The notes: generated by a model from the letters alone, not told the origin. Shown: positions 1 through 11,489, counted from the stretch's first letter. The stretch: DNA of 64,000 bases from Voacanga thouarsii (GCA_026120185.1 JANUWF010002014.1:124001-188000), one strand, 5' to 3'. Program-made: numbers and translations.

Positions 1-507
1 CCAACGTGTGGTAACCCATATCCCTTTCTTTCGAGTGGTTGATTTTATTACTTATGTATGGCTGGAAAAGCCAAAATGCCACTCTTGTTTTTGACTAATG
101 TTATTGCTTGCCAGTATTTCTCTTATAAAGATTTCACACTTTGCATCCACGAACTGTTTTCACTAAACACCTAAAGCACACATGGACTTACTGAGATTTC
201 TGTCTCACCATCATTTTATCATGATTTCAGATCCATCCTGCTGTAGGCATGAGTAGCTATAATTGTCTTCTTTGGAAGAATTTTCTGAGGATTTATTTTG
301 TGTAATGTTGGGAGAGGTGAGAGCGGATGAATTTTTATTATGGATTTGTTTTGAGTATTCTTGGATTTATTATTATTTCTTTCAGGTTGTAATAAATTTT
401 AAGTTGAAGTATCATTTTATTTCCGCTATTATATTTGTGTGTCCTCGTTATAAAGACCCCTTGTCCTTTGGACGAGGCGACATTCCTGGCCCTAGTGGGG
501 TGTTAGA
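1..507 (+). repeat. Element D: 3' end of a gypsy LTR
   Basis: This is the last part of a plus-strand gypsy LTR. It matches the ends of the two B LTRs in order: the stretch with acgtgtggtaac, the block with tactgagatttctgtctcacc, and the end block tataaagacccc-ttgtcc-gga-gaggcgacatt, closing at tgttaga (tgttaca in B). Directly after it the sequence becomes antisense gag of element C, so D appears to have inserted into C. Whether D is a solo LTR or the 3' LTR of a full element cannot be told, because its start lies outside the window. Confidence 0.7.
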
Positions 508-775
508 ATTCCAATGCCCCATCTTCACCCTTAGGTAGCTTCTTATCCACCTGGTCTACCTTCTCAATCAAATGTTGAAGATTGGAAACCATTTTATCCA
601 AGGCTTGCCCTATGGTCACTTCTCTGGACCCTCCTAAAGTCAACTCCTACCCCTACTCAGAATCCTCCTCCACCTCTGGTATGGATCGCCGTGCCTGCTT
701 AGACTCAGAAGCCGATGACTCACTCTCCTAAGTAGCCCTTCCTCATGCTGTAGCCCTACGTCTTGGTGCTATCTA
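508..775 (-). pseudogene. Element C: N-terminal part of gypsy gag (broken)
   Basis: Read on the minus strand from about 775 down to 508, this translates to a gypsy-type Gag N-terminus. It opens with a basic stretch (APRRRATA), then an acidic Ser/Glu-rich part, then a helical segment containing IGQALDKMVSNLQHLIEKVD. Several in-frame stops are present (for example in the stretch reading EVEEDSE-stop-G-stop-EL), so it is a pseudogene. It lies downstream, in its own sense, of C's primer-binding site and 5' LTR, which is the expected order. It is cut at 507/508 by LTR D. The rest of Gag and pol would lie left of the window. Confidence 0.65.
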
Positions 776-1117
776 TTTGCATCCAATATAAGGTTCATTC
801 GGGGAAAAGTTCATGACATGAAATGAATTGGCTCATGGATTTGAAACAATTAGCAATTCAATAAGAAATGAATTTTGCACAAAATACTCCAAATAGTATA
901 GAAAAATCAATCCAACTTGGTGCAAAATAAAGGAACATCCTACTAGGCTTCCGAAACAAAATCCAAAATAAAGAGCAACTGCTGAATCAAATAAGTAAAT
1001 GATCACTTGATGGACCACACATAAAAGGCCAGTCTCAACCGCGGATCTTCTAATCTTCCTAGGGTTTAGGTACTATTCAATAAAATCAATTGCCTAAACC
1101 TAATCTCTGATACCACT
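776..1117 (-). other. Element C: leader and primer-binding site
   Basis: On the minus strand the LTR is followed by ag and then tggtatcagaga (plus positions 1104-1115). This matches the usual plant primer-binding sequence complementary to the 3' end of initiator tRNA-Met (tggtatcagagc). The remaining 330 bases are untranslated leader before gag, containing gattaggtttaggcaatt, which recurs after B's 5' LTR. No gene is seen here. Confidence 0.75.
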
Positions 1118-3897
1118 TGTCAACATACCTAAATAGGCAGAATGTCATCCCGTCCAAAGGGCCAGTGGTCTTTATAATGAGGCACAAAAGGAATGAAAAT
1201 GACTCCATAAATTTAGCGATAATCTTATTACAATCAAAGTAAAAAACTTATACAAGTCTGAGAATTTAAAACTAACAATAATCTCTTGAAAGAAACAAAA
1301 AATAGAAATAAATAAAATGAAGGTCACCTCATATCTCTTCAACCTTCTCAATTACAACACTCCCCTCAAAACATGATGCAAAATAGTGTGAGATTGGCAT
1401 CTCAGTAACTCCCGTGTGTGCGAATGTCATCTATAAATATTTTGTACATGCATGTTTATCAAAATTACAAAATCATGTTTGCAATACTTTTTATCAATAA
1501 ACAAATTTTCAAAGGTGCATTACTCATCATATCGAAAGAACTTCTCAAAAATCATCATCTCATCATAATCATAAGTTCATTATGTATGAATTAGCAATGA
1601 TTCAAATAATAGTATCACAATCCATATCATGGTCATTACCATGATAGTGTCCTAATGTAACCTTTCAATAATGGGCAGCGGGGGATCCTACCACTAGGGT
1701 GAGATACTCCTCCATCTCTACACCCAATATACCAGTTTTCCAACCCGAAAAAATAAAGTCCACATGGACCCATACGCTAGCTCGGACCGACCTGACTAAG
1801 TAGTATTGTTGCCTCTCCAAGTCGAGTTCATCTTCTAGAGGTGGCCTCCTTCCAAAAGACTCACTCTAACTCTTCAAAAGTAGTACCACTAGCTTACCCC
1901 CAATAAGTACTCAACGCACCCCATTCAGGGGCAGAATCATTTCCCTTATTTTCACAATCGTTGATTATCTTGCCTTTGTAAAACGTGGCTTTTCACAATA
2001 AGTTATCCAAAATGTTTACTGATAAAGAAAAAAATCATTTTCAGTTTAAAAATTGAAATCTAACAAACTCATTTAGAAAATAAAATGACCACGTTCTCAA
2101 ACTAAATATCTAAATACCATAATACAATTCATTATATTCAACTAACGTTCTAATCATTATGTTAATCTTCATATTGACACCATTTCAAATATCATTATAC
2201 AAAAATGCTTGCAATCATGTAATATTTAGCAAAACAGTTATGCAGGGACTTACTTGGATATTCTCCATAATCAACCAAAGCAATGCTTGATCTTTTTTTC
2301 ACTTTCTTCCTTCTCTAGAATCAATGTTTTTATGATTAGAAACTAGAGATGAATCCACTCATATTTTCATGCATCATGAATCTCTATGATTATAATAATC
2401 ATCTAATTCATCCATGGCATCTAGGTAGAAGATCATCATTACAGTTTCCTATGATCATGCATCTCATCATGGCATGCATATAATTGAATCTCATCAGCAA
2501 TACATGGACCTCTAATATTCATCTAACATAAACTTCATGTAATAACCCCATATGAATTAAAAGATCTCATCTTTAGCCAACTATAAGATGGATCTAGGTC
2601 CAACATAGCATGATATCATAATTTTTCACCCCATATTCACCTAGATCACCTAGTTCACTTGAGAGGAAGAGATGATTGGGTCCCTTAATTCTTCTTGTAA
2701 AATAAGGGGGGGAGGGGGTAAATCAGTCCCTTTTATCGAGATTTAGGAGAAGTAGATGGCAAAAATTGAGGTCGTGTTGATGAAGAGTTGAAGAGTTGCT
2801 TACTTTGCACTTAGGCTTCGATTTTGGTGGTGATTGGAGTTGTGATGGCCGAAATCTTGGAGAGAAAAGGTGGCTATATTTTTCATGTGGAAGAGAGGTT
2901 TAGGGTTTGATTGATGGCTTTTTTGAGGAAGAGTATAGGTTAGGTTTAGGTGTTTTGATGTTTGAAAGGACTACACCTTGTTTTGGACTCTTGAACAAAC
3001 AAGGGAAAAATAGCAGCTTTTGCTCTTCTTGGTTTGGCCGAACCTGCAGCGAATAGAAGGAGTTTATGGCTATGCTCTCGGGTGCTAAAATTTCCTAGAT
3101 AATAAGAGGAAAAGGAGAAAAGTATAGTCTAATTTTTTGTTCAACTTTAGGTAGAAATATGGGAAGAAAAATTAGGGTCTTGTGCTGTGATTTTTGCTTA
3201 AAACCAGAGAGGAATTTCTGTGCAAGGGAAGTTTAAATTTTTGTGAGTGTGTGTGTGTGTGACTGGTAGGAGAACTTTGAGAAATTAGAATGGAACGGTT
3301 TGCAAGAGTTGGGGTTTGAACTCAAGTCACCAAGTATTAAACACCAAACTTCAATCACTAAAACTCTAGCTTCAACCACTACACTCAACCACAACAACTC
3401 TTGTTGCAACAACTAAACCACAACAACTCTTGTTTTAATCACTAAACCATAACAACTCTAGCTTCAACCACTACACCACAACAACTCTTGTTTAAATATT
3501 CCTCTATCAAATTCCTTAACTCCCACTCACTTACTCCATTTCCCTTCTAATAATACTCATAAAATAAAAGCTCAAGTCCGCCAAGAAACTAATAAATTTC
3601 CTTAACTCCTACTTACTTACTCCGTTTCCCTTCTAATCATACTTATCTAATAATGCTCATAAAACAAAAGCTCAAGCCCACCAAGAAACTAACACCAAGC
3701 CTTAACCACTAGACTATGACCACTCTTGTTTAAATAGTTCTCCAACAATTATATCAAGTATATAAATTCATGAACTAACCAACTCACAGATCACATATAC
3801 CCATTAAAATGGTTCAAGTTATCAAATGTCATATAAAATGTTATGCCATGCATGCCTTTCCCCATATAATAAAGGTGGTTTTAAATAGGGTATTGCA
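1118..3897 (-). repeat. Element C: 5' LTR (gypsy, about 2.8 kb)
   Basis: On the minus strand it starts tgcaataccc and ends gtatgttgaca, next to a primer-binding site, so it is a 5' LTR. The start block (tgYaataccc, aaaaccaccttt, atggggaaa, catgca) is shared with solo LTR E. The end block (tataaagacc, ggac, gatgaca) is shared with D, B, A and E. Inside are tRNA-like A/B-box sequences (3305-3360 and around 3695-3735) and several copies of an aacaactcttg motif (3390-3500). The right border at 3897/3898 abuts A's pol. The matching duplication on the left side is out of the window. Confidence 0.8.
3305..3360 (-). other. tRNA-like module in the C LTR
   Basis: The minus strand reads a D-arm-like agtgattgaagtttgg followed by cttgagttcaaacccc, which contains a near-consensus Pol III B box (GTTCAAACCC at plus 3312-3321). 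A second, cleaner A box (TAGTCTAGTGG, plus 3706-3716) lies upstream in the minus sense. The acceptor stem is decayed, so this is not a working tRNA gene. It sits near the LTR 5' end, as the modules in B and E do. Confidence 0.5.
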
Positions 3898-6182
3898 GTT
3901 TTGTCATTTATTTGGTGGAGTTTGATGAAATTGGTTTTATTGGAAAAGATTTTTGTAGGTGAGGCTAGGAAACATATATTGGAATTTGTAGGTAAGGTTG
4001 GAAGAAAAAGTAATGCTTTTATATCGGGACTCAAAGCCTGGAAGATGATTAGGAAAGGGTGTACTGGAAACTTGGCTTATGAAATTAATAAGCCTAGAAA
4101 GGTTAAGAAACCTAAAGATGTTCCTATTGTGAATGAGTATTTCGATATTTTTTTAGCAAAATTGAAAGAGTTACCACTGGAGAGAGAAGTAGAATTTTCC
4201 ATTAATTTGGTGCCATCAGTAGAATTAATTTCAAGAACTCTTTATAAAATGACACCTACAGAATTACTGGAGCTCAAGAAATAATTATATGAATTAATGG
4301 AGCAAGGGTTCATTCGGCCAAGTATTTCACCGTGGGGAGCAACTGTATTATTTTTTAAGAAGAAAGATGGGTCATTACGGATGTCTATAGATTATCGAGA
4401 GTTGAATGCAGTAATGGTAAAGAATAACTACCAATTGCCCATGGTTGATGAATTGTTTAATCGATTACAAGGAGCAGAATGGTTCTCAAAGTTAGACTTA
4501 AGGCGGGGATATTACTAAGTTCAGATTCAGGAAGAAAATATACCTAAAACTGCATTTAACACATGATATGAACCTTTTGAGTTTGTAGTGTTACCCTTTG
4601 GTGTTACTAACACCCCTGTTGTTTTCATAGAACTGATGCACCAGACGTTTTGGCCTTACTTAGACAGTTTTGTGTTATATTCCTAGATGATATCTTGGTG
4701 TATTCTAAGGATCCTTAAGAGCATAAGCAACACATTCAAAATGTATTGGGAAGTTAGGGGAGGCCAAGTTATATGCTAAACTCAGTAGGTGTGAGTTTTG
4801 GCTACAAGAAGTAGCATTCTTGGAACATGAGATATCTAAAGACAGGATTACGGTGGATCCTGCAAAAGTTGAAGTGATGACTAATCGGAAATGTCCCGAG
4901 ACTCCAACTCAAATATGAAGTTTTCTAGGATTAGTAGGATATTATCGAAAATTTATTGAGGGATTTTCTAAGATAGCTTCACTTTTCACTCGACTTACCC
5001 AAAAGAAAGTCATTTATATTTGGAACGAGAAGTGTAAGAGCAACATCCAGGAGCTGAAGAAAATGTTAAGTTCTGCTCCTATTTTGGTATCGCTGATGAT
5101 GGAGAAACCTTATGAGGTGAACATAGATACATTAAAGGAAGGATTGTGAGGAGTATTGATGCAGGAGAAAAAGGTGATAGCTTATATCTCTAGGAAATTG
5201 AAATCCTACGAGGAGCATTACCCCACACATGATTTGGAGTTTGTTGTGATTGTTTTTGCCCATAAGAAGTGGAGACATTATTTGTATGGAAATGAGTTTA
5301 AGGATTTCACCGACCATAAAAGTTTAAAGCATGTTTTACTCAGAAGGATTTGAACATAAGGCAATATTGGTGAATTGAAATTTTGGGAGAATTTTAGTGT
5401 CTAATTAAGTATTATCCTGGAAAAGCAAATATAGTAGCAAATACCTTTAGTAGGGAGGCAAATTTATCAACTCTCTGGGTATTGTGAATTTTAGAACTGG
5501 AAGCAATTGCGGTAGATGGAGAAATAAGGATGAGTAATATCTCTATTCAACTTGTTTCCCTACAACAGTAAAAGAGAAAGCAATATGAAGATGAAGAGCT
5601 GCAAAAGTTTATACAAAAAGAGGTGAATAAAGGAGGAGATGGGTTCTGAAAGGACAATAATGGAATTATTTATTACGGGGGTCGGTATTGTATTCTGAAA
5701 TAGTTTGTGATGAAGCAAGGTATTTTAATAGAAGCACATCGAAGTAAGCATACCATCCATTCAGGAGCAGTAAAGATGTATCATAACTTGAAATGACATT
5801 ATTGGGGGATTGGTATGAAGAAGGATATTTCAGACGTTGTGGCTCGATGTCTAATTTGTTAGCAAGTGAAAGCCAACCCGCAATGGCCTGGAAGGTTACT
5901 ACAACCATTACATACTCTATCATCGAAATGGGTTGCAATTATTATATAATTCATTATGGGATTACCCATGGCAGTAGGATAACGAAATACTACTTAGGTA
6001 ATAGTGGATCGACTAACTAATTCTGCTTATTTCATTCCCATAAATTGACAGGATTCCATAGAAATATTAAGTGAAATCTATATGGAGGACATAATCAGAC
6101 TACATGAGTAGCCACTGGTATTGTGTCAGATCGAGATCTTAGACTTACCTCGGAGTTGGACTAAGCTGCCGTAGAGGTATGG
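3898..6182 (+). pseudogene. pol: Element A: chromovirus pol, protease end to integrase core (broken)
   Basis: This is the first visible part of the old element's pol. Reading order: a protease-RT linker with SGLKAWKMIRKGC (about 4030-4075); the RT start with [11 protein letters not shown] and [17 protein letters not shown] (4310-4410); the RT catalytic box FLDD (4680-4691); RNase H with TDHKSLKHV (5310-5340); the integrase zinc finger (H...H at about 5730-5760, C..C at about 5850); and the DDE core with VDRLTNSAYFIP (6000-6040) and VSDRDLRLTSE (6125-6160). Stops at 4282-4284 and 4516-4518 and several frameshifts kill it. B is inserted after the second catalytic Asp, and the frame resumes at 29335. 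The 5' part, including gag, is missing because C lies at 3897. Confidence 0.85.
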
Positions 6183-6429
6183 TGTGAAATCCCTTCTAAA
6201 GCCAACCCTAGAGTAAGGGGGATGGGATGCATATCATGTCATCATGCATAAAATATACCTTTTTGAATGATTTTATGTGCCTTAGAATTGTGATTTATAG
6301 GTTAAATGGCTTATTTATGCTTGTTAGGTAGAAAGGGTAAAAAGGTAATTTTCCTTGAGGTCAAAATAGGAAGATGGCTTGAGGTTTAGATAAGAAGAAT
6401 ATTTGGATGAGAAAATAAGAACAAAAGTT

Positions 6430-6495
6430 AGTGTGGTTCAATGGTTAGAGCTTTGTGGTTTAATCTCTAATGTCTTGAGTTCAAATCCCATCACT
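6430..6495 (+). other. tRNA-like module in the B 5' LTR
   Basis: A 66-base segment resembles a decayed tRNA. It has an A-box-like tggttcaatgg with gttagagc (6435-6453), a B box gttcaaatcc (6479-6488), and ends agtgtgg / ccatcact that pair at 5 of 7 positions. The same segment is at 25712-25777 in the 3' LTR. It is too short and too mismatched to be a functional tRNA. Confidence 0.55.
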
Positions 6496-9400
6496 TAAGT
6501 TTTATTCATAATTATCTTAGCTATGTTAGAATTTTCATTTTTCTAATATTCGCAAAAGTTAGGAATGTTGTCTTAAGGAAGACATGATGGTAATGTCTTG
6601 ACCATGTGGCCTTGTCCTAAAAAGAATTCTAGAAGAATTCTTGTTCCCTTTAATTTTGCTAGCCTTGTCCTGACATCTTTGAAATTTAAACTACGCTTAA
6701 TTCTTTAATTAATTTTTAATCATAAAAATTCTGTGATAATCCCCTAGCTTAGAATTCAAAAATCAGCTCTTGTGGGATAGTGATGGCCGAAAGTGAGGGG
6801 GAGAATTAGGTAGGGATTCCAAGGAAAAGATAATACCACAGCTATTCCTTCAAACTCCATCTTCATCTTGTTCATGTTTTGGTAAGAAAAATCTAGAAAA
6901 TTTTCCAGATTTCAAGGCTATTTTTGAAATTCTCAACCAGGTTTCCTACCCAATTTCTTCAAGAAAACTAGACATTTTATGTAAGGTTGAAGGCTGGAAA
7001 ATCAGTGAATTTTCGGACTGTGCAAACATCCTAAAACCAGAATTTCGTTTCAGCAAACTAGCCATAGTAAACAAGGAATTTGAAGCCACAGGTAGAACAT
7101 ATGAACAGCTGGAATTTCCTCTATTTTTCTTCAAGTTGAAGGCTGGAAAACCACCATTAAAAGGCCTTCAAACACCCTTAGAATCCAGCTGCAAAATCGT
7201 GCCAAGGAGAACAGAAAATTTTGCACCGAAATCATTTCAATTCTAAGTGTTCTTGAAGCTTAAATTCCAGAAATTTTCCAGCTTTTCTCTTCAATGCTAA
7301 GGACAAAATTCTTCACCAAAACCCACTGAATTTCGGACCTTGTAAAGCCATGGACTGAACAACTTGGCCTCCACACCAACCTTGAATATTAGGACTCCAT
7401 GATCATACCTCAAAAACCTCCTAAGATTAGTCTATCAAAAACTTATTCAAATTTCAAACTAAATTCCAGATTTTGTTCCGTTAAAACACTCCTATAGCTA
7501 AGTGATAAAACCAAAAAATCCTCTACCATTATAAGACCATTTTTGGCCAGCCTAAGGTCTAAACAACCCTTCATTCTTTGATTGAAACCAAGCTAATTCA
7601 GCCACACACCATTGAAGAATAGGAGACCTTCTATGAACAAATTCTATTAACTAATCGTATACCTCAAACAACTCCACCTTTTTCTCTATTTGAATTTCAA
7701 AAAAATCTAAAAACCATCACTCTCATTCTTGACAGCTGAAAACCCTTCTGCACTAGTCCATTCCTTCATCATAATTCCAGCCACACTCAAAATCCATTTT
7801 CTCTCACACTCTCTCAAAAAACACCAAGAACACCACGAACACACACTTCACATCTTCAAGCCTAAACCAATCCTAAACACCTCTAATCACTCCCAAACAC
7901 TCTAGATCATCCATGTTCAACCTATAATATTCATTTCTGCACTTTATAACACTGAAACACCCAAAGTTGAATTTCCAAACAAATCAAACCAACTTTTTTT
8001 ATAGAAGATTCGAAGAACACCAAAAGGCAAGATAAGAACAATCTCCTTGGTCTTCTTCTTCTATTCAATCTCTATTATCCTTCTCTAATCTCATTCGTCT
8101 CTTTCTCATACTCTCTTTCTCCCTTGACCAAAATGGTGATGATTAACCATGGCTACTTTCGGACCACCAAAAGGCCATCAAGCACTTGAGGATCTTCACT
8201 AACCAAGGAAAGTCCTTCATCAAACGAGCATCAATCAAGTATTTTTTCCTTAATCTCCCTTTTTAATTTTTAGAATCAAGACTCCTAGATGTTGATAGGA
8301 TGATTAAATAAAGTAGGGGTTGAGTATATGTATATGGATGAAGGGGATGGAGTTAGGACACGAGAGTTGCAATGAATGATTATGCCTTACAGATTTTACT
8401 TTTGAATCATTATATGTTCTTCATGATTAAGGAGATTAATAGAAGCTTTGATGCATGTTAGATGTTACGACAACATTGTTGATTAGGCCTTTATGTTCTT
8501 ATTTTTCAATAAAGCAGTAGATGATGCTATGCCAAGTAGAAGATCATCCATGTGGTAGACTATGTTCATGCATAGATTAGCATGTATTATGTGAAAATAT
8601 GTTCATGGATCTTCTCTAACAATTAGAAATTACTGTAAGAACTATTTTTATTAATCCTAGAATTTTTTTTATTAACATTATTCTTATTAATTTAATTAGA
8701 ATTATTATTCAATTTAATATATAAATTCGAAAAACCATTCGATAGGTTTTAAATAGAGTATTATTTAAAATATTCTTGTTTTATGAGTTAAATAAATAAA
8801 ATCTTTTATTATAAAAAAATAAAATAAATAATAAAATATTACAATTAATTAAAATCAAATGACCTTGTAGACCATATTAATTAGCCTTACCAAAATTTTT
8901 ATCTATATCCGTAAATATTATTTATATTAAAATTTATTTATTATTTATTAATTAAAAATTAAGTATAATTCATTTTTTGGTTAATTATTAATTATTAATT
9001 AAAAATTAGGTGTAATTTATTATTTATAACAATACTATTTAAATATTACTAATTACCTATATTATTTAGGATTTATTATTGTTCATTCTTTAACACTAAT
9101 TTATTTTTTAGCTATACTACTCATTATTTATTATTTAAAAATCACAAGTTATTATTATTTATTTTATAACACCCGTTTATTTTAACTTATCATGCTAGTT
9201 TATTTTATGAAATATTTTATCAACTAGTATTAAAGCCTACGACATTATGGTCATGGTTAGTTGTGGTTGCGACTGGTTGAACTAGGAATTATTTATGTAA
9301 GGAAAATATGGTCCGGATATTGTCTTATACCATGTGTTTACCCCAGGCGTAGTTAGGTTTACCTTGGAAGACTTTTGAACTCGGGAGGAGCAAAAGATCA

Positions 9401-9922
9401 GGTAAGTTCTTGCATGAAACCATTTGAAGATCAAAGTTATTGTGGTAAGTCAACTCAATGTATAGGAGTATTTGTATTGTGAATGCAATTACGGACATTT
9501 TTTCTTTTCGTTTCAGTCAAGCAAACTAATTTAAAGTTAAACAAACAAATTCACACCAAACACTAAACTTTTCCTAAAAACCCAACTTTTGCAAGAATTT
9601 TAGAAATCATAATTGCTATTTTCAAGTGAATCATTGTATGAACTTTTTTTCTCCTAAGTGGGTCAAACAACGTTGAGTACTTAATAAGGGTAGCCTACTA
9701 GGACTAGTCTTTGAAGGATTAGGGTATGTCTTTAGCAGGTGGCCACTTCTGAGGGGTGAGTCCTTTCCGGATAGGATGTCAATCTTGTAGTTCATACCGG
9801 TCCGAGCTAACAAGTTCAGTTAAGTGGACTGTATATTTGTGGAGTGGACAACCGGTGAGTTTGGGTGTAGAGATGGAGGAGTATCTCACCTGGTAGGCCT
9901 TACACCTACCTTATGTCAGTAT

Positions 9923-9975
9923 GCACAAAGTGTGGCATTCTAATCGTTACATTATCATGGCGCACAAAGTGTGGT
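9923..9975 (+). promoter_or_regulatory. Paired palindromic CACAAAGTGTG repeats
   Basis: Two copies of gcacaaagtgtgg start at 9923 and 9962. The core CACA-AAG-TGTG is an inverted repeat. The pair is kept in the 3' LTR (28795 and 28834, same 39-bp spacing), and the motif is multiplied in solo LTR E. It may be a protein-binding site of the LTR; that role is inferred from conservation only. Confidence 0.4.
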
Positions 9976-10384
9976 GCCATGACTACCTCTTTTGAGTGGT
10001 TGTATTTGTTGTGTACATGTATGCTTTGGAAAGCAAAACACCACTCTTCATTTGTGAAATTTATTTGAAGCTTGCCCGCACTTTTTTTTATGAAACTTTT
10101 ACAACTTGAATACATGAACTGTTTTACCTGAAACACTCAAAGCACCCACAGGTTTACTGAGATTTATATCTCACCACCTCTTATACCATGTTTTTAGGTC
10201 GATCCTGCTATGAAGGTTATTAGCTAGAGAATTGCCCATGTTTTGAAGACTCATTGTTATTTTTCCTATGTATTTCTTTTGAGAGTCAGTAGTAGACATT
10301 TATTTTTGAGCTTGTTCATGTATTGCTTGGGTTGTAATAAGTTTAATTTGAATTATTTCTTTTTTTTAATTTTGTGTGTCCTTG

Positions 10385-10424
10385 TTATAAAGACCCCTTG
10401 TCCTGTGGATGGGGCGACATTCTC
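10385..10424 (+). other. LTR end-proximal hairpin block
   Basis: Tataaagacccc followed by ttgtcc-tgt-ggat-gggg lies about 35-75 bases before the LTR end. Equivalent blocks sit near the ends of D, A, C and E. In E the arms form a perfect 8-bp stem. The role is unknown; a U5 RNA structure or 3'-processing signal is possible. Confidence 0.4.
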
Positions 10425-10458
10425 AGCCCTAATAGGGCATAGGAAGTGAGGTGTTACA

Positions 10459-10568
10459 AGTAGTATCAGAGACTAGGTTTAGGCAATTATTGGTAGCATA
10501 TGCTTTGTTTCATTAAGGATTAAAATCTTTTTACTAATCTGGCTTGTTTATGCTGTAGGATGGTTATA
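10459..10568 (+). other. Element B: primer-binding site and leader
   Basis: Two bases after the LTR, tagtatcagaga (10461-10472) matches the plant initiator tRNA-Met primer-binding consensus tggtatcagagc with two changes. The following gactaggtttaggcaatt resembles the leader of C. Confidence 0.8.
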
Positions 10569-10982
10569 ATGATTAGAACTACGAGGAAGGAGCAGCAATG
10601 ACATCCACCAATCCCTATCAGCCCAGAAGATTTACCAGTGCCACAACTTGCACCGCAACCCGCACTACAACCAATCATACCCTTGGACGAAAACAGTGAT
10701 GACGAGGTTCAGATTATTAAGCCACCTGCAATACCTGTAATAGACTTAGTTTCTCATAGTGAGGATGAGGAAATTGACATGGAGTATGTCCCACTCCCAT
10801 CTAGCCCCATGATTGACTTGATTGCTGATAGTGATGACCCGAGGAAGATAGATTATGAACCTCCACCTTGACCTTCTTTTGTACCCCCACCCAAACAGGT
10901 TGAAATTGAGGAGAGTTCTAGGAGACCTAGGAAGGAGCCAATGGACTATGAGTTCGTGAATGGGGCAGGGATAGATTTTTAA
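10569..10982 (+). pseudogene. Element B: extra acidic ORF upstream of gag, with SUMO-interaction-like motifs
   Basis: A frame opens at ATG 10569 and runs to TAA 10980-10982, broken by TGA at 10599-10601 and 10869-10871. The start is basic (MIRTTRKEQQ). Then follow a Pro/Gln-rich part and an acidic part with three short hydrophobic cores next to acidic or Ser residues: DDEVQIIK (VQII at 10707-10718), PVIDLVSHSEDEE (VIDL at 10737-10748) and PMIDLIADSDD (10809-10823). These fit the known SUMO-interaction motif pattern: a hydrophobic core such as VIDL flanked by acid. Gag proper begins only about 500 bases later, so this is a separate upstream ORF or the remains of a long Gag N-terminus. Function is unknown; SUMO binding is inference from the motif alone. 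Confidence 0.5.
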
Positions 10983-11489
10983 GGAATATTGGAGGATGGT
11001 TGTATGATGCTAACATCGAAGATTCTAATGATGATTAGAGGGGCTAAGTACTGCTATGCTTAGGAAGTTTTTATTTACAGCTTTCAAAAAACTCCTATGC
11101 TAGGAGTCCATTTATGTTTAATGCTTTATTTCAAAATTTATGTAGGCAAGAGTACCTAGGTCTACTCTAATCTTGGGAAAAAAAATGCAATTCTTTACAC
11201 AAAACTTGCATCTAATTTACCTTTTGCTTAAGTCTAACTATGAATGCATGCTTGATTTGAATGTCATAAATTTTGATGCATAAACTCATTATCTGGGGCA
11301 TGGCTTAGAATGGCACTAAAGTGTCGTGCAGCAACATCTATCAGAAGGGTCCTTGAGGCAGAACCTATAACTTCGTAGCTTAATGCAACTTAACTATCAT
11401 TGCCAAACCGGGGAAATGAGAATGAACTGGAGCAGAAAATGGGATCAGAAGAATCTGTCAGCATGACTATAGGGTAAGCATTCCACAAA
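10983..11489 (+). other. Element B: untranslated stretch between the extra ORF and gag
   Basis: About 500 bases without a convincing reading frame. It holds two polypyrimidine-AG strings that resemble 3' splice sites (tttttatttacag ending near 11083; aaaatttatgtag ending near 11146), so a spliced leader or spliced gag message is possible but not shown. I see no promoter, repeat or RNA gene. Confidence 0.4.

Larger units (their letters stand above)
6183..10458 (+). repeat. Element B: 5' LTR (4.28 kb)
   Basis: It starts tgtgaaatccc and ends gaggtgttaca, and is collinear with 25469-29329. It carries a tRNA-like module (6430-6495), long CA-rich and TC-rich blocks (about 7550-8120), a very AT-rich core (about 8640-9200), two copies of gcacaaagtgtgg 39 bp apart (9923, 9962), and the end hairpin block (about 10385-10424). 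It holds about 358 bp (9423-9780) that are deleted from the 3' copy. No long reading frame is conserved between the copies, so I see no protein gene here. Confidence 0.9.

Noticed and set aside
263..538. A 91-codon frame at the left end
   Set aside because: It covers the end of LTR D and runs into antisense gag of C; similar LTR-end frames in B (10243-10449, 29114-29317) are not kept in sequence.
6430..6495. A functional tRNA gene
   Set aside because: The segment is too short, the acceptor stem is mismatched and no anticodon stem forms; it is kept as a tRNA-like module only.
9906..10136. A minus-strand frame present in both B LTRs (also 28778-29008)
   Set aside because: It is shared only because the LTRs are duplicates. 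The translations differ at non-synonymous sites without sign of constraint, and there is no known domain.
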